Origin: JAEUMD01 sp050250815
Lineage (GTDB): Bacteria > Pseudomonadota > Alphaproteobacteria > Rhizobiales > Hyphomicrobiaceae
DNA length: 64,000 bases
Assembly: GCA_050250815.1 (NCBI GenBank)
Contig: JBFWNY010000016.1
Coordinates: 1 to 64,000, forward strand
Reading direction: 5' to 3'
Part shown: piece by piece, positions 51,355-60,227 of the stretch
Layout of the letters: each line of letters opens with the position of its first letter
Position numbering within the stretch: position 1 is the stretch's first letter
Notes under the pieces: generated by a model
Databases searched by the model: none
What the model was told of the DNA's origin: nothing
The model's input: only the letters and a program-made list of their open reading frames with translations
Position numbers and translations under genes: made by a program

Positions 51355-52586
51355 GAGGCGCCCCTGATGATCTCGACCGGATGCTGGCGTGCCGCCTTGC
51401 GCGCGGGCAGATAGCCCGCGATGCCGGAAGCGGCCAGCGCCACTGCGGCCGCCATCGCGTAGTGGGTCGGCGCATAGAACAGCGGCAGGTGCGTCGCGTC
51501 CATGAACGGGCTCTTGAACTCGATTGTGCCGAGTAGGCGGCAGAGCAGGTAGCCCAGCAGCCACCCGGCCATCGTTCCGGCCATTCCGATGAGCAGAGCC
51601 TCCAGCACGAAGATGCGCCGCACGGTACGCTCGGTGAAGCCCAGCGATTTCAGAATCGCTATGTCGCGCGTCTTCTCGTGCGTGATGGTGGAGATGATGT
51701 TGTAGGTTCCGAATGAAGCGACGAGCAGGATCGCGCCGACCACTGTGTACATGATGAAGTTGCGGATCTCGAACGCCGACAGCAGGTCCTCGTTGGCCTC
51801 CTGCCACGAGACCGACTTGTAGCCGGTCTGCGCCTCGATACGCTGCGCGATGCCCATCGCCCCGAGAATATCGGAAACGCGGATGCGGATGGCATTGATC
51901 AATCCGGTCTGGCCCGAGAGGATCTGTGCGGTCTTGATGAGAGTGTAGGCCTGGGTCTCGTCGCTCTGAGCAATGCCGGAGTGGAACAGCGCCACGACGG
52001 TGCAGGACATGACGTCGCCACGGCCGGAGGCGAGCGCGATGGTGTTGCCGATGCGCGCGCCGATCTTCTGTGCAAGCTTGTCGCCGAGGATAATGGCGTT
52101 CGACGACTTGTAGAGCGAGTCGAGGGAGCCGCCGCGAATCTGCGTCGCGAGCTTGGAGACCCTCCGTTCGCGGTGCGGGTCGATCCCCGTCACGCTCGCT
52201 GCCGTATCTCGGCCCGCATAGCGGATCACGGCGCGTGATTGCACAGAGAGGGCAACGGCGCCCGGCAGCCAGCTTTCCAGACCGGCGATGATGGCATGCG
52301 GGTTTTTAATCCCCGGGCGCAGCTCCGGAGTCCGCAACCCCGAGTAGGCGACGGCGTCGTAAATCTCCTCGGCCGGCTGCCGCGGCGGATTGCGCCGCTC
52401 GTCGCTCATGGTGATGTGCGGCAGGCTATCGACCAGCTGGGAGACGAAGTCGCGCTGCGAGCCTTCCATGAGGGCGGCCATCATCACCGAGAAGCCGACG
52501 CCCATGGCGACGCCCAGCAAGCCCACGAATGTTTGGCGGAGCCGGCTGCCGACGTGCGTGAGGGCTATGTCGAGTACTAGGCTCAT
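51351..52586 (-). CDS. ABC transporter permease, FtsX/MacB-like
   Basis: A 411-residue inner-membrane permease with one N-terminal membrane segment, a large periplasmic MacPCD-like domain (about 40-270) and three C-terminal segments with the FtsX domain (TRDIAILKSLGFTERTVRRIF). Its ATG overlaps the adaptor stop (ATGA). Family knowledge: DevC/MacB-like permeases work mechanically with a periplasmic adaptor to export lipids, glycolipids, peptides or drugs. Substrate unknown. Confidence 0.92.
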   Translation of the reverse strand: MSLVLDIALTHVGSRLRQTFVGLLGVAMGVGFSVMMAALMEGSQRDFVSQLVDSLPHITMSDERRNPPRQPAEEIYDAVAYSGLRTPELRPGIKNPHAIIAGLESWLPGAVALSVQSRAVIRYAGRDTAASVTGIDPHRERRVSKLATQIRGGSLDSLYKSSNAIILGDKLAQKIGARIGNTIALASGRGDVMSCTVVALFHSGIAQSDETQAYTLIKTAQILSGQTGLINAIRIRVSDILGAMGIAQRIEAQTGYKSVSWQEANEDLLSAFEIRNFIMYTVVGAILLVASFGTYNIISTITHEKTRDIAILKSLGFTERTVRRIFVLEALLIGMAGTMAGWLLGYLLCRLLGTIEFKSPFMDATHLPLFYAPTHYAMAAAVALAASGIAGYLPARKAARQHPVEIIRGAS

Positions 52587-53734
52587 GGCGTGGCGCCGCC
52601 GGCGGGGCGGACCGCGTCCCCGTCATGCACGTCTTTGGGGAATGGCGACACGACGACGCTGCCTGCTTCGAGACCGCGCTCGATCTCGACGAGCGTGGCG
52701 CCGCGGATGCCGATCTCGACGGGGCTTGCAACGGCGCGCCCGTCCACGATCCTCATGACCTTGCCGTCGCCGACGGCCTCGGGCGGCAGGAGAACGGCCA
52801 GGGCGACCTCCTTGGCGACGATATTTGCCTCCACGCTCATGCCGATGCGCAGCGGGGTGTCGTCGGGCAGCGCGATATAGACGCGGAAGGTCTTGGTCGA
52901 CGGATCGCCTTTGGGGGTGATGCGGGAGACGGTTCCCGTGAGCGGTTCGCCGCGATGGCCTTCGTGCCGCACGAGCGTCTTCTGTTCCGGCGCGACCTTG
53001 AGGATGTCGTCTTCGTTGACTTCCGCCACGATTTGCAAAGGCCGCTCCTGTCCAACCCAGAACAGCGTGTCAGTCGGTCCGGTCCCTGCGATCTCGCCTA
53101 CTTCGCCATCCCGGCGCAGCACTGTTCCGTCGACGGGAGAGCGCAACGACAGATCGAACATGCGTTCGCGCTGCGCGACGACGCGGGCTTCCTGTTCGCG
53201 TACCTGTGTCAGCTTCTCGTCGCGGGTGGCGCGGGCCGCGATGTTGCGCTCCACGAGGCGCGTCAGGCGGTCTGCATCCTCATTGAGGCGCTTGAGGCGC
53301 GCCTCGAGTTCTGTGAGATGCGCGCGCTCCTCCGCATCGTCGAGCTTCGCAAGCACCTCGCCAGCCTTCACGGCCTTGCCCTCGCAGCGGCAGATTTCGA
53401 CGATTCGGCGGCGCTGCAATGCCGTGACTTTGGCCCAGTGAACGGGCTCGACGATCCCTGTCGCGTAGACGATCTCGGCAGCTCGGCCGAGGCTCGCGGT
53501 AGTGGTCGTAACCTGCCTGGCGTTGCTCCAGAACATCGAGATCGCCAAGGCGCCGAGGCCGGCCAGGAGCAGCAGCGTCACGCGACCCGGTGTGAGGATG
53601 GCGTGCCGGGCGTCGTGATGATCGTGGGCCTCCCGCTCGTCCTCGCGGCGGCCGAAACGGCGCTCGGACAGCTGGCCGGCGGCTGAGGCCAACCGCTCGA
53701 TGCTTGTCCGCAAACTGGCAAGTGGCGAGGTCAT
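52583..53734 (-). CDS. HlyD/DevB-type periplasmic adaptor of the ABC exporter
   Basis: A 383-residue membrane-fusion protein with one N-terminal anchor (VTLLLLAGLGALAISMF), a short coiled-coil hairpin (HLTELEARLKRLNEDADRLT) and the lipoyl and barrel domains (SLRSPVDGTVLRRDGEVGE). ATG 53734 (MTSPLASLRTSIERL) is preferred to an upstream in-frame start. It is the first gene of the operon with the permease and ATPase. Confidence 0.9.
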   Translation of the reverse strand: MTSPLASLRTSIERLASAAGQLSERRFGRREDEREAHDHHDARHAILTPGRVTLLLLAGLGALAISMFWSNARQVTTTTASLGRAAEIVYATGIVEPVHWAKVTALQRRRIVEICRCEGKAVKAGEVLAKLDDAEERAHLTELEARLKRLNEDADRLTRLVERNIAARATRDEKLTQVREQEARVVAQRERMFDLSLRSPVDGTVLRRDGEVGEIAGTGPTDTLFWVGQERPLQIVAEVNEDDILKVAPEQKTLVRHEGHRGEPLTGTVSRITPKGDPSTKTFRVYIALPDDTPLRIGMSVEANIVAKEVALAVLLPPEAVGDGKVMRIVDGRAVASPVEIGIRGATLVEIERGLEAGSVVVSPFPKDVHDGDAVRPAGGATP

Positions 53735-53878
53735 GGTTCCCGAGGTTGGTCTGCGGCAGCTTGCCGGTTGACTGGGCCGCAGCGGCGAACGTTCGCGCAA
53801 ATCCAACTTTGGCGAAAGCGCGAGGCAGCACTGTGATTCCGGTCAATTGCAGCGTGTATGTGGCGTTGCGAAAGCGCG

Positions 53879-55720
53879 TCAGCTCACCAGCACGCCGTCC
53901 AGCCAGCGATTGAGCTCCGAGCCTTCGCGTGCCAGCTCCTCCTTCGCCCACCGATAGGACAGATCGACGATGTCGGCGTGACGGTGCCAGTCGAGGAAGC
54001 TCATCTCGTCGGGGACCGGCGGCACGACGACGACATCTTCCTCGGTCAGGTGCCGCTTGAAGTCCTGGCGGTTGGCCATCAGGGAGCGCATCAGCACGTT
54101 CATCATTCCCGGCGCGTTGGGCAACGCGTCGCGGCCGAACGGATAGAGCGCGCGAGAGATCAGTTCGTTGCGCGAGGGCAGGGCATCGTAGGCGACGTCG
54201 AAGCGTTCGAGCTCGGGCACCGAGAAGCTCATCACCACGTTGGGCCCGCTCTTCATCTCGTGCATGGTTCTGATCGGCACGTTGTCGAGCAGGCAGCCGT
54301 CAACCAGCATGTCGCCTTCCGCCGTGTAATAGGGCGGGAGGATAACGGGAATGGAGCCCGAGGCGCGGACGGCGGCCCACAGGTTGCCGGTGCGGTGGCA
54401 GTGCAGCGAGCAGCGCGACAGGTTCGACGAGATCGCGAAGTAGGGCACCCACAGGTCCTCGATGTCGCGCCCGCCGAAGTAGCGGGCGAGCTGCGCATCG
54501 AAGTGCTTGTGGTCGATCAGGCTGTAGCGCGGCCATGTCAGGCGGCGCATGGCGCGGTTCGTTATGAAGATGTCGTGCGTCGCCGCGTCGATGTCTTCTG
54601 GTGAGCGGCCAAGCGCGAAGGCGGCGGTATACGCGCTGCCGCCCGACGTCCCACCCATCAGATCGAATGTGACGCCGGCTTCCGTAAACGCTCGGTAGAG
54701 GCCGATCTGCGCCGTGCACAGCGCGCCGCCGCCACAGGCGATAAGACCGATCGCAGTGCCCTTGAGGAAGCGGGCGAGGCGCTCGACGCCGCCGGGACGG
54801 TCAAGCGCGACATGATGGTGCATCGCCACGTTGCGGCCGACGAGCCAGCGCTGCGTCCCACTGATGGTGGTGTGGTGCGGATGGACGAGAACGAGGCGGA
54901 TCGAGGACGGCGGCAGCAGGGCGGCGGCGCGCAGTTCGTGAGGGCTGATGCGAGTCCCGGCGGCGTGCACGCCAACGGTCAGCACGATGTCGGCCTGCCG
55001 CAGCGCCTTGTCCGTCCATGCGGTCATCTCGTCGTCGCCGACGTAGACGACGAAGTCGGACTGCCGCTCCAGATCGTTGAAGGCAGCCGTCGCATCGGGC
55101 GTATCGAAGTCGGCGCCCTGCGACACGAGGCCAGCGGCCCGGGCGCCATCGACCACCTGCACGCGGCGTCCGCGTACCTTCTTGGGTTGAGACGCCTTGG
55201 CGAGCGTGGTTGCCAGAAGTGCCACGAACTCCTGCGGCACCGGCGCCTGTCCGGCTCTCACCACCGCGATCGTGCGCGGCCGCGGATCGGGCGGTGGCGG
55301 TTGTGCGGCGTTGAGTGCAGCGATGCGCCGGGCGAGCGTCACCGTGATGATGCGCCACAGAGCCGGGCTGCGCGCGGTCAACCGGTCGAAATCAACGCGC
55401 GTGAGGCGCAGTACCAGGCCGTCACGCAGCGCCTCGACCGTTGCCGTTCGTGCGCCGCCGGCAAGGAACGCGATCTCGCCGATCGGCTGCCCAAGTCCGA
55501 TCTCGGAGATCGCCGCCGCTCGCCCGTCGAGTCGCACTGCGAAGCGGCCCGAGACGACGATGAACATCGCGTCCGCGCTCTCGCCCTGGCGGACGAGCAC
55601 GTCGCCGCGCTTGAGCGGCATCGGCACGAATTCCTTGGCAATCTCGGCCTTGGTATCGGGATCCAGCCCGCCGAGGATCTCGAGCGCGTCGAAAAAGCGT
55701 TCAAGGCCGTTGCTGGACAT
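53879..55720 (-). CDS. Cyclic-nucleotide-domain patatin-like phospholipase (NTE type)
   Basis: A 613-residue protein. Residues 1-135: cNMP-binding fold (RGDVLVRQGESADAMFIVVSGRF; the binding-loop region reads IGEIAFLAGGARTATV). Residues 150-310: a Rossmann-like linker. Residues 323-520: patatin domain with the oxyanion loop ACGGGALC, nucleophile Ser359 in GTSGG and the dyad Asp in VDGCLLDNVP. Family knowledge: NTE-like lysophospholipases at the membrane. Cyclic-nucleotide binding is by fold only; key contact residues are not certain. Confidence 0.9.
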   Translation of the reverse strand: MSSNGLERFFDALEILGGLDPDTKAEIAKEFVPMPLKRGDVLVRQGESADAMFIVVSGRFAVRLDGRAAAISEIGLGQPIGEIAFLAGGARTATVEALRDGLVLRLTRVDFDRLTARSPALWRIITVTLARRIAALNAAQPPPPDPRPRTIAVVRAGQAPVPQEFVALLATTLAKASQPKKVRGRRVQVVDGARAAGLVSQGADFDTPDATAAFNDLERQSDFVVYVGDDEMTAWTDKALRQADIVLTVGVHAAGTRISPHELRAAALLPPSSIRLVLVHPHHTTISGTQRWLVGRNVAMHHHVALDRPGGVERLARFLKGTAIGLIACGGGALCTAQIGLYRAFTEAGVTFDLMGGTSGGSAYTAAFALGRSPEDIDAATHDIFITNRAMRRLTWPRYSLIDHKHFDAQLARYFGGRDIEDLWVPYFAISSNLSRCSLHCHRTGNLWAAVRASGSIPVILPPYYTAEGDMLVDGCLLDNVPIRTMHEMKSGPNVVMSFSVPELERFDVAYDALPSRNELISRALYPFGRDALPNAPGMMNVLMRSLMANRQDFKRHLTEEDVVVVPPVPDEMSFLDWHRHADIVDLSYRWAKEELAREGSELNRWLDGVLVS

Positions 55721-55801
55721 AGGGTGCGATTCGCGGGTTCAGGTGACGGTGCGGAAGGACGAGCCTAGCACAACGCCGGCCCCCGGAATGCCCTCGCGCG
55801 C

Positions 55802-57112
55802 CTACAAGATGAACCGCGACAGGTCCGCGTTGCGGGTAAGCTCCCCGATGCGGCCTTCCACGTACGCCGCGTCGATGGCGATCTTTTCGCCGTTGCGGTC
55901 GGACGCGTCGAAGGAAATTTCCTCCAGCACGCGCTCGATCACCGTCTGCAGGCGCCGGGCGCCGATGTTCTCGACCGCGGAGTTGACGGCGACGGCGGCG
56001 TCGGCCAGCGCGTCGATCCCGTCCTGCGTGAAGTCGAGCGTAACGCCTTCGGTTGCCATCAGCGCCACCGACTGCTTGACGAGGTTTGCCTCCGGCTCGG
56101 TCAAGATGCGCCGGAAGTCGTCCCGCGTCAGCGCCTTGAGCTCGACCCTTATCGGCAGGCGCCCCTGCAACTCGGGCAACAGGTCGGCGGGCTTGGCGAC
56201 GTGGAAGGCGCCCGAGGCGATAAACAGCACATGGTCCGTCTTGACCGGTCCGTGCTTGGTGGCGACCGTGGTGCCCTCGATAAGCGGCAGCAGATCGCGC
56301 TGTACGCCCTCGCGCGAAACGTCGGCGCCGGACCGGCCCGCTTCCGAGCGCGAGCAGATCTTGTCGATCTCGTCGAGGAAGACGATGCCGGAGTTCTCGA
56401 CTGATCGGATGGCCTCCGCCGTGATGAGATCGTTGTCGATCAGCTTGTCGCTCTCCTCCTGCATCAGCACGGGGTAGCTGTCGGCGACCGTCACGCGGCG
56501 GCTCTTGGTGCGCTGACCGAAGGCCTTGCCCAGCATGTCCGATAGGTTGATCGCGCCCATCGAGGCGCCGGGCATGCCGGGCACCTCGAACATCGGCATG
56601 GCGCCGCCGTCGGCCACCTGGATCTCGATTTCCTTGTCGTCAAGCTCGCCGGCACGAAGGCGCTTGCGGAAGCTGTCTCGGGTCGCGGGCGATGCGGAAG
56701 CGCCGACGAGGGCGTCGAGCACGCGCTCCTCCGCCCCCTTCTCCGCCGCCGCGCGAACCTCTTTGCGCTTGCCCTCCCGAACGAGGCCTATGCCGACCTC
56801 GACGAGGTCGCGGACGATCTGCTCGACGTCGCGGCCCACATAACCGACCTCGGTGAACTTGGTGGCCTCGACCTTCAGGAACGGGGCGCCCGCGAGCTTG
56901 GCGAGACGGCGCGAAATCTCCGTCTTGCCGACACCCGTCGGGCCGATCATGAGGATGTTCTTGGGCAGCACCTCGTCCTTGAGGTCGTCGGCGAGCTGCT
57001 GGCGGCGCCAGCGGTTGCGCAGGGCGATCGCGACCGCGCGCTTGGCTTCCGCCTGCCCGACGATATGGCGGTCGAGCTCGGAGACGATTTCGCGGGGGGA
57101 GAAGGTGGTCAT
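55802..57112 (-). CDS. hslU: HslU, ATPase of the HslUV protease
   Basis: A 436-residue AAA+ unfoldase. Seen: FSPREIVSELDRHIVGQAEA, Walker A GPTGVGKTEISRRLA, the pore-loop region VGYVGRDVEQIVRD, Walker B IVFLDEIDKI and the C-terminal ADLSRFIL needed to activate HslV. It feeds unfolded proteins to HslV. An SMR transporter gene lies between it and hslV. Confidence 0.97.
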   Translation of the reverse strand: MTTFSPREIVSELDRHIVGQAEAKRAVAIALRNRWRRQQLADDLKDEVLPKNILMIGPTGVGKTEISRRLAKLAGAPFLKVEATKFTEVGYVGRDVEQIVRDLVEVGIGLVREGKRKEVRAAAEKGAEERVLDALVGASASPATRDSFRKRLRAGELDDKEIEIQVADGGAMPMFEVPGMPGASMGAINLSDMLGKAFGQRTKSRRVTVADSYPVLMQEESDKLIDNDLITAEAIRSVENSGIVFLDEIDKICSRSEAGRSGADVSREGVQRDLLPLIEGTTVATKHGPVKTDHVLFIASGAFHVAKPADLLPELQGRLPIRVELKALTRDDFRRILTEPEANLVKQSVALMATEGVTLDFTQDGIDALADAAVAVNSAVENIGARRLQTVIERVLEEISFDASDRNGEKIAIDAAYVEGRIGELTRNADLSRFIL

Positions 57113-57124
57113 TGCAAGATACGC

Positions 57125-57457
57125 CTAGTTGGACAGGAGCTTCAGCCCGACGATGGAGCCGACGAGCAGCGTCAGCATGACGAGTCGCGCCGTCGTCGCG
57201 GGCTCGCCGTAGAAGGCGACGCCGATGAGTGCGGTGCCGGCGGCGCCTATTCCAGTCCACACCGCATAGGCGGTGCCGAGCGGAATACCTGAGAGCGACC
57301 GGTAGAGGAAATAGAAGCTGGCCACGCCCAGCAGCACGACAAGCACGATAGGGAGCGGACGCGAAATGCCTTCCGTGTAGCGGAAGACCGTCGTCGTCGC
57401 GACCTCCAAGGCTCCCGCGAGCAGGAGGAAAATCCACGACAGGCCGATCGCGTTCAT
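57125..57457 (-). CDS. Small multidrug resistance (SMR) transporter
   Basis: A 110-residue four-helix protein with the essential Glu in LLAGALEVATTTVFRY and the SMR signature GTAYAVWTGIGAAGTALIG. Family knowledge: dimeric proton antiporters; the subgroup (EmrE-like cations, or Gdx guanidinium) cannot be assigned safely. I saw no guanidine riboswitch in the 72 bases upstream. It lies 12 bases before hslU and likely shares its message. Confidence 0.93.
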   Translation of the reverse strand: MNAIGLSWIFLLLAGALEVATTTVFRYTEGISRPLPIVLVVLLGVASFYFLYRSLSGIPLGTAYAVWTGIGAAGTALIGVAFYGEPATTARLVMLTLLVGSIVGLKLLSN

Positions 57458-57529
57458 CGATCAAATCCTATGGTTGATTGAGATGATCGGCGTGCACAGG
57501 TGCGAACGCGGCCGAGTGGAGAGCGCACG

Positions 57530-58111
57530 TCATCGGCTCGACTTGATGCTCTCAACGACGACGTTGCCGTTGGTGTAGACACAGATCTCGCCCGCGATCC
57601 GCATCGCGCGCCGCGCGATCTCCTCGGCCGAGAGTGGCTGGTCGGCCAGAGCGCGGGCGGCGGCTAACGCATAGTTGCCGCCCGAGCCGATGCCCATAAT
57701 ATGGGCTTCGGGTTCGAGCACGTCGCCGGTCCCGGTCAGCACCAGCGTCGTCGTTGCGTCTGCAACGATCATCATCGCCTCCAGCCGTCTCAGGTAGCGG
57801 TCGGTCCGCCAGTCCTTGGCGAGCTCTACCGCCGCCCGCATCAGCTGGCCCGGATATTGCTCCAGCTTTGCTTCCAGGCGCTCGAAGAGGGTGAAGGCGT
57901 CGGCGGTCGCCCCGGCGAAACCGGCGATGACGTCGCCCTTGCCGAGCCGGCGCACCTTGCGTGCGTTCGACTTGATGACCGTCTGTCCGAGACTGACCTG
58001 GCCGTCGCCCGCAATCACGACGTCGCCGTCCTTGCGCACGGTGACGATGGTGGTGGCGTGCCAACCGGCCGAGGCGTGATCGGTTCGAGACTCGGGCATC
58101 GTGTAGCTCAT
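57530..58111 (-). CDS. hslV: HslV, peptidase of the HslUV protease
   Basis: A 193-residue threonine protease of the proteasome fold. The catalytic N-terminal Thr is in ATTIVTVRKDGDVVIAGDGQ after a propeptide of about 20 residues; GFAGATADAFTLFERLE and GSGGNYALAAARAL are typical. ATG 58111 (MSYTMPESRTDHAS) gives the usual alphaproteobacterial propeptide. It is divergent from hisB. Confidence 0.96.
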   Translation of the reverse strand: MSYTMPESRTDHASAGWHATTIVTVRKDGDVVIAGDGQVSLGQTVIKSNARKVRRLGKGDVIAGFAGATADAFTLFERLEAKLEQYPGQLMRAAVELAKDWRTDRYLRRLEAMMIVADATTTLVLTGTGDVLEPEAHIMGIGSGGNYALAAARALADQPLSAEEIARRAMRIAGEICVYTNGNVVVESIKSSR

Positions 58112-58260
58112 GGTTTGAGAATGTGGGGAAGGTAGCCCGGTGCGTTCAAGAGTGGTGCGCGCGAGGCTGTGACGGGCTCCTGCGCCCGCCACTGGTCGGG
58201 TTGCCGCCAAGCTGATAAACGCTTGGCCATTGAAGGGCAAGGAACAGGCGGGAAACGGCC

Positions 58261-58857
58261 GTGACGCGCAAAGCCAGCATCGAGCGCAAGACCAGGGAGA
58301 CCCAGATCGCAGCGAGTATCGATCTGGATGGGACCGGCGCCTACGACGTCTCCACCGGCATCGGGTTTCTCGACCACATGCTGGAGCAGCTCGCGCGCCA
58401 TTCTCTCATCGACATCAAGCTCAAGGCGACCGGCGATCTGCACATCGATTTCCATCATACGGCCGAGGACTCGGGCATCGTGCTGGGTCAGGCGTTCCAG
58501 CAGGCCTTAGGCGACAGGGCCGGCATCACGCGTTATGCCGACGTGCACCTGCCGATGGACGAGACACTGACGCGGGTTGCCGTGGACGTTTCCGGGCGCC
58601 CGTATCTCATATGGGACGTGACGTTCTCCCGGCCCAAGATCGGCGAAATGGACACGGAGCTGTTCCGCGAATGGTTCCAGGCGTTCGCGCAGAACGCCGG
58701 CATCACGCTGCACGTGGCGACGCTCTACGGCGAGAACAACCACCACATCGCCGAGACCTGCTATAAGGGACTGGCGCGCGCCCTGCGTCAGGCGGTCAGC
58801 CTCGATCCGAGACAGGCGGGACGGGTTCCGTCGACAAAGGGAACGCTCAAGGGATGA
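58261..58857 (+). CDS. hisB: Imidazoleglycerol-phosphate dehydratase HisB
   Basis: A 198-residue manganese enzyme of histidine synthesis. Metal-binding motifs are clear: GIGFLDHMLEQLARHSLID, IDFHHTAEDSGI, and near the end GENNHHIAETCYKGLARAL. It converts IGP to imidazole acetol phosphate. First of a run with a DUF2628 gene (ATGA overlap) and hisH. Confidence 0.97.
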   Translation: MTRKASIERKTRETQIAASIDLDGTGAYDVSTGIGFLDHMLEQLARHSLIDIKLKATGDLHIDFHHTAEDSGIVLGQAFQQALGDRAGITRYADVHLPMDETLTRVAVDVSGRPYLIWDVTFSRPKIGEMDTELFREWFQAFAQNAGITLHVATLYGENNHHIAETCYKGLARALRQAVSLDPRQAGRVPSTKGTLKG

Positions 58858-59462
58858 TCGTAACTGTCTGGCCGTTCCAGGCCCCAGGCCGCATGTCCGT
58901 CTATACCGTGCACGAGCCGCCCGAGCCGGCCATGGACCGCGTCGACCGCGCGGAAGCGATGGTGTTCCTGAAGGACGGGTTCAATTGGGCCGCGTTCCTG
59001 CTCGGGCCTGTCTGGCTGCTCGCGAACCGGTTATGGCTGGCACTGGTCGGCTTCGCGGCCGCGGCGGTCGCGCTGGGTGGGGCGCTCATGGCGATCGACG
59101 CCGATCCCGTATGGCAGACGCTCGCCGCTCTCGGTCTCAACTCGATCGTGGGGTATGAGGCGCATGCATTGCGCTCCGCCAAGCTCGCGTCGAGCGGCTG
59201 GGCGATGCTGGGCACGGTGATGGGCAGTTCGCTCTCGGAGAGCGAGCGGCGCTTCTTCGACCAGTGGCTGCCAACCGCGCCTGTGTTGCGGCCGTCCGTC
59301 CATGGCGCTGCTGCGGCGGGTGTCGGTATTGCGAGACCGGCGGAGACGTCCAACCGGGCAACGCATTCGTCTGGCCATCCGAGCGCTGCACCGGCTTCGC
59401 CCACGACAGCTTCGGGGCCGCGCGGGACGCGTCTATTCGGCTTGTTGCGGCGGAAGGGCTGA
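58854..59462 (+). CDS. DUF2628 membrane protein in the his operon
   Basis: A protein of up to 202 residues: VYTVHEPPEPAMDRVDRAEA, KDGFNWAAFLLGPVWLLANR, then hydrophobic segments and a polar Ala/Thr/Pro tail, matching DUF2628. ATG 58854 overlaps the hisB stop; ATG 58893 (MSVYTVHEPP) is the more conserved start. Family knowledge: DUF2628 is often found between hisB and hisH in Rhizobiales; no function is established. Confidence 0.88.
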   Translation: MIVTVWPFQAPGRMSVYTVHEPPEPAMDRVDRAEAMVFLKDGFNWAAFLLGPVWLLANRLWLALVGFAAAAVALGGALMAIDADPVWQTLAALGLNSIVGYEAHALRSAKLASSGWAMLGTVMGSSLSESERRFFDQWLPTAPVLRPSVHGAAAAGVGIARPAETSNRATHSSGHPSAAPASPTTASGPRGTRLFGLLRRKG

Positions 59463-59471
59463 GCCCGCCTC

Positions 59472-60125
59472 ATGCAGCGCGTCGCCATCATCGATTACGG
59501 CTCGGGTAATCTGCATTCGGCCGCCAAGGCCTTCGAGCGCGCCGCGCGCGAAAGCGGTACGGCCGCCGAAATCTTGCTCACCAGCGATCCTGCGAAGGTG
59601 GCGTCGGCCGACCGCATCGTGCTGCCGGGCGTTGGCGCTTTCGCCGACTGCAAGCGTGGCATCGAGGCCGTGGACGGTCTGCGGCCAACGATCGAGCGGG
59701 CCGTCCGGGAGCAGGGTAGGCCCTACCTGGGCATCTGCGTGGGCATGCAGCTGATGGCGACGCGCGGGCTGGAGTTCGGCGTCACTGAGGGCTTCGGCTG
59801 GATCGACGGCGAAGTGCGCGCGATCGAGCCGGCCGATCCGGCTTTGAAGATCCCGCACATGGGCTGGAACACGCTAGACGTGGTCACGCCTCACCCGCTG
59901 CTGGACGGCATCCCGACCGGCCGCGACGGGCTGCACGCCTATTTTGTCCATTCCTATCATCTGGCCGCCGAGCGTGCTGAAGACGTGGTGGCGCGCACCG
60001 ACTACGGCGGTCCCGTTACGGCCATGGTGGCGCGCGGCAATGTGGCCGGCACACAGTTCCACCCCGAGAAGAGCCAAGCCTTCGGCTTGAAGCTGATCGC
60101 CAATTTCCTCAAGTGGCAGCCATGA
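59472..60125 (+). CDS. hisH: Imidazole glycerol phosphate synthase glutaminase subunit HisH
   Basis: A 217-residue class I glutamine amidotransferase. The catalytic Cys is in YLGICVGMQLMATRG and the His/Glu pair in GTQFHPEKSQ. With HisF it makes IGP and AICAR. It starts nine bases after the DUF2628 gene. In the usual order hisA follows at once; here hisA is 3.1 kb away. Confidence 0.97.
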   Translation: MQRVAIIDYGSGNLHSAAKAFERAARESGTAAEILLTSDPAKVASADRIVLPGVGAFADCKRGIEAVDGLRPTIERAVREQGRPYLGICVGMQLMATRGLEFGVTEGFGWIDGEVRAIEPADPALKIPHMGWNTLDVVTPHPLLDGIPTGRDGLHAYFVHSYHLAAERAEDVVARTDYGGPVTAMVARGNVAGTQFHPEKSQAFGLKLIANFLKWQP

Positions 60126-60227
60126 GCCGAGCCACAGACTTGCCGGGCATCGGATAGCAGCGGCTCACGTCCATCGGATTGATCGCACCTGAGCCAAGCG
60201 GTCTAGGCATCGATGTGCCGTGGCCTG

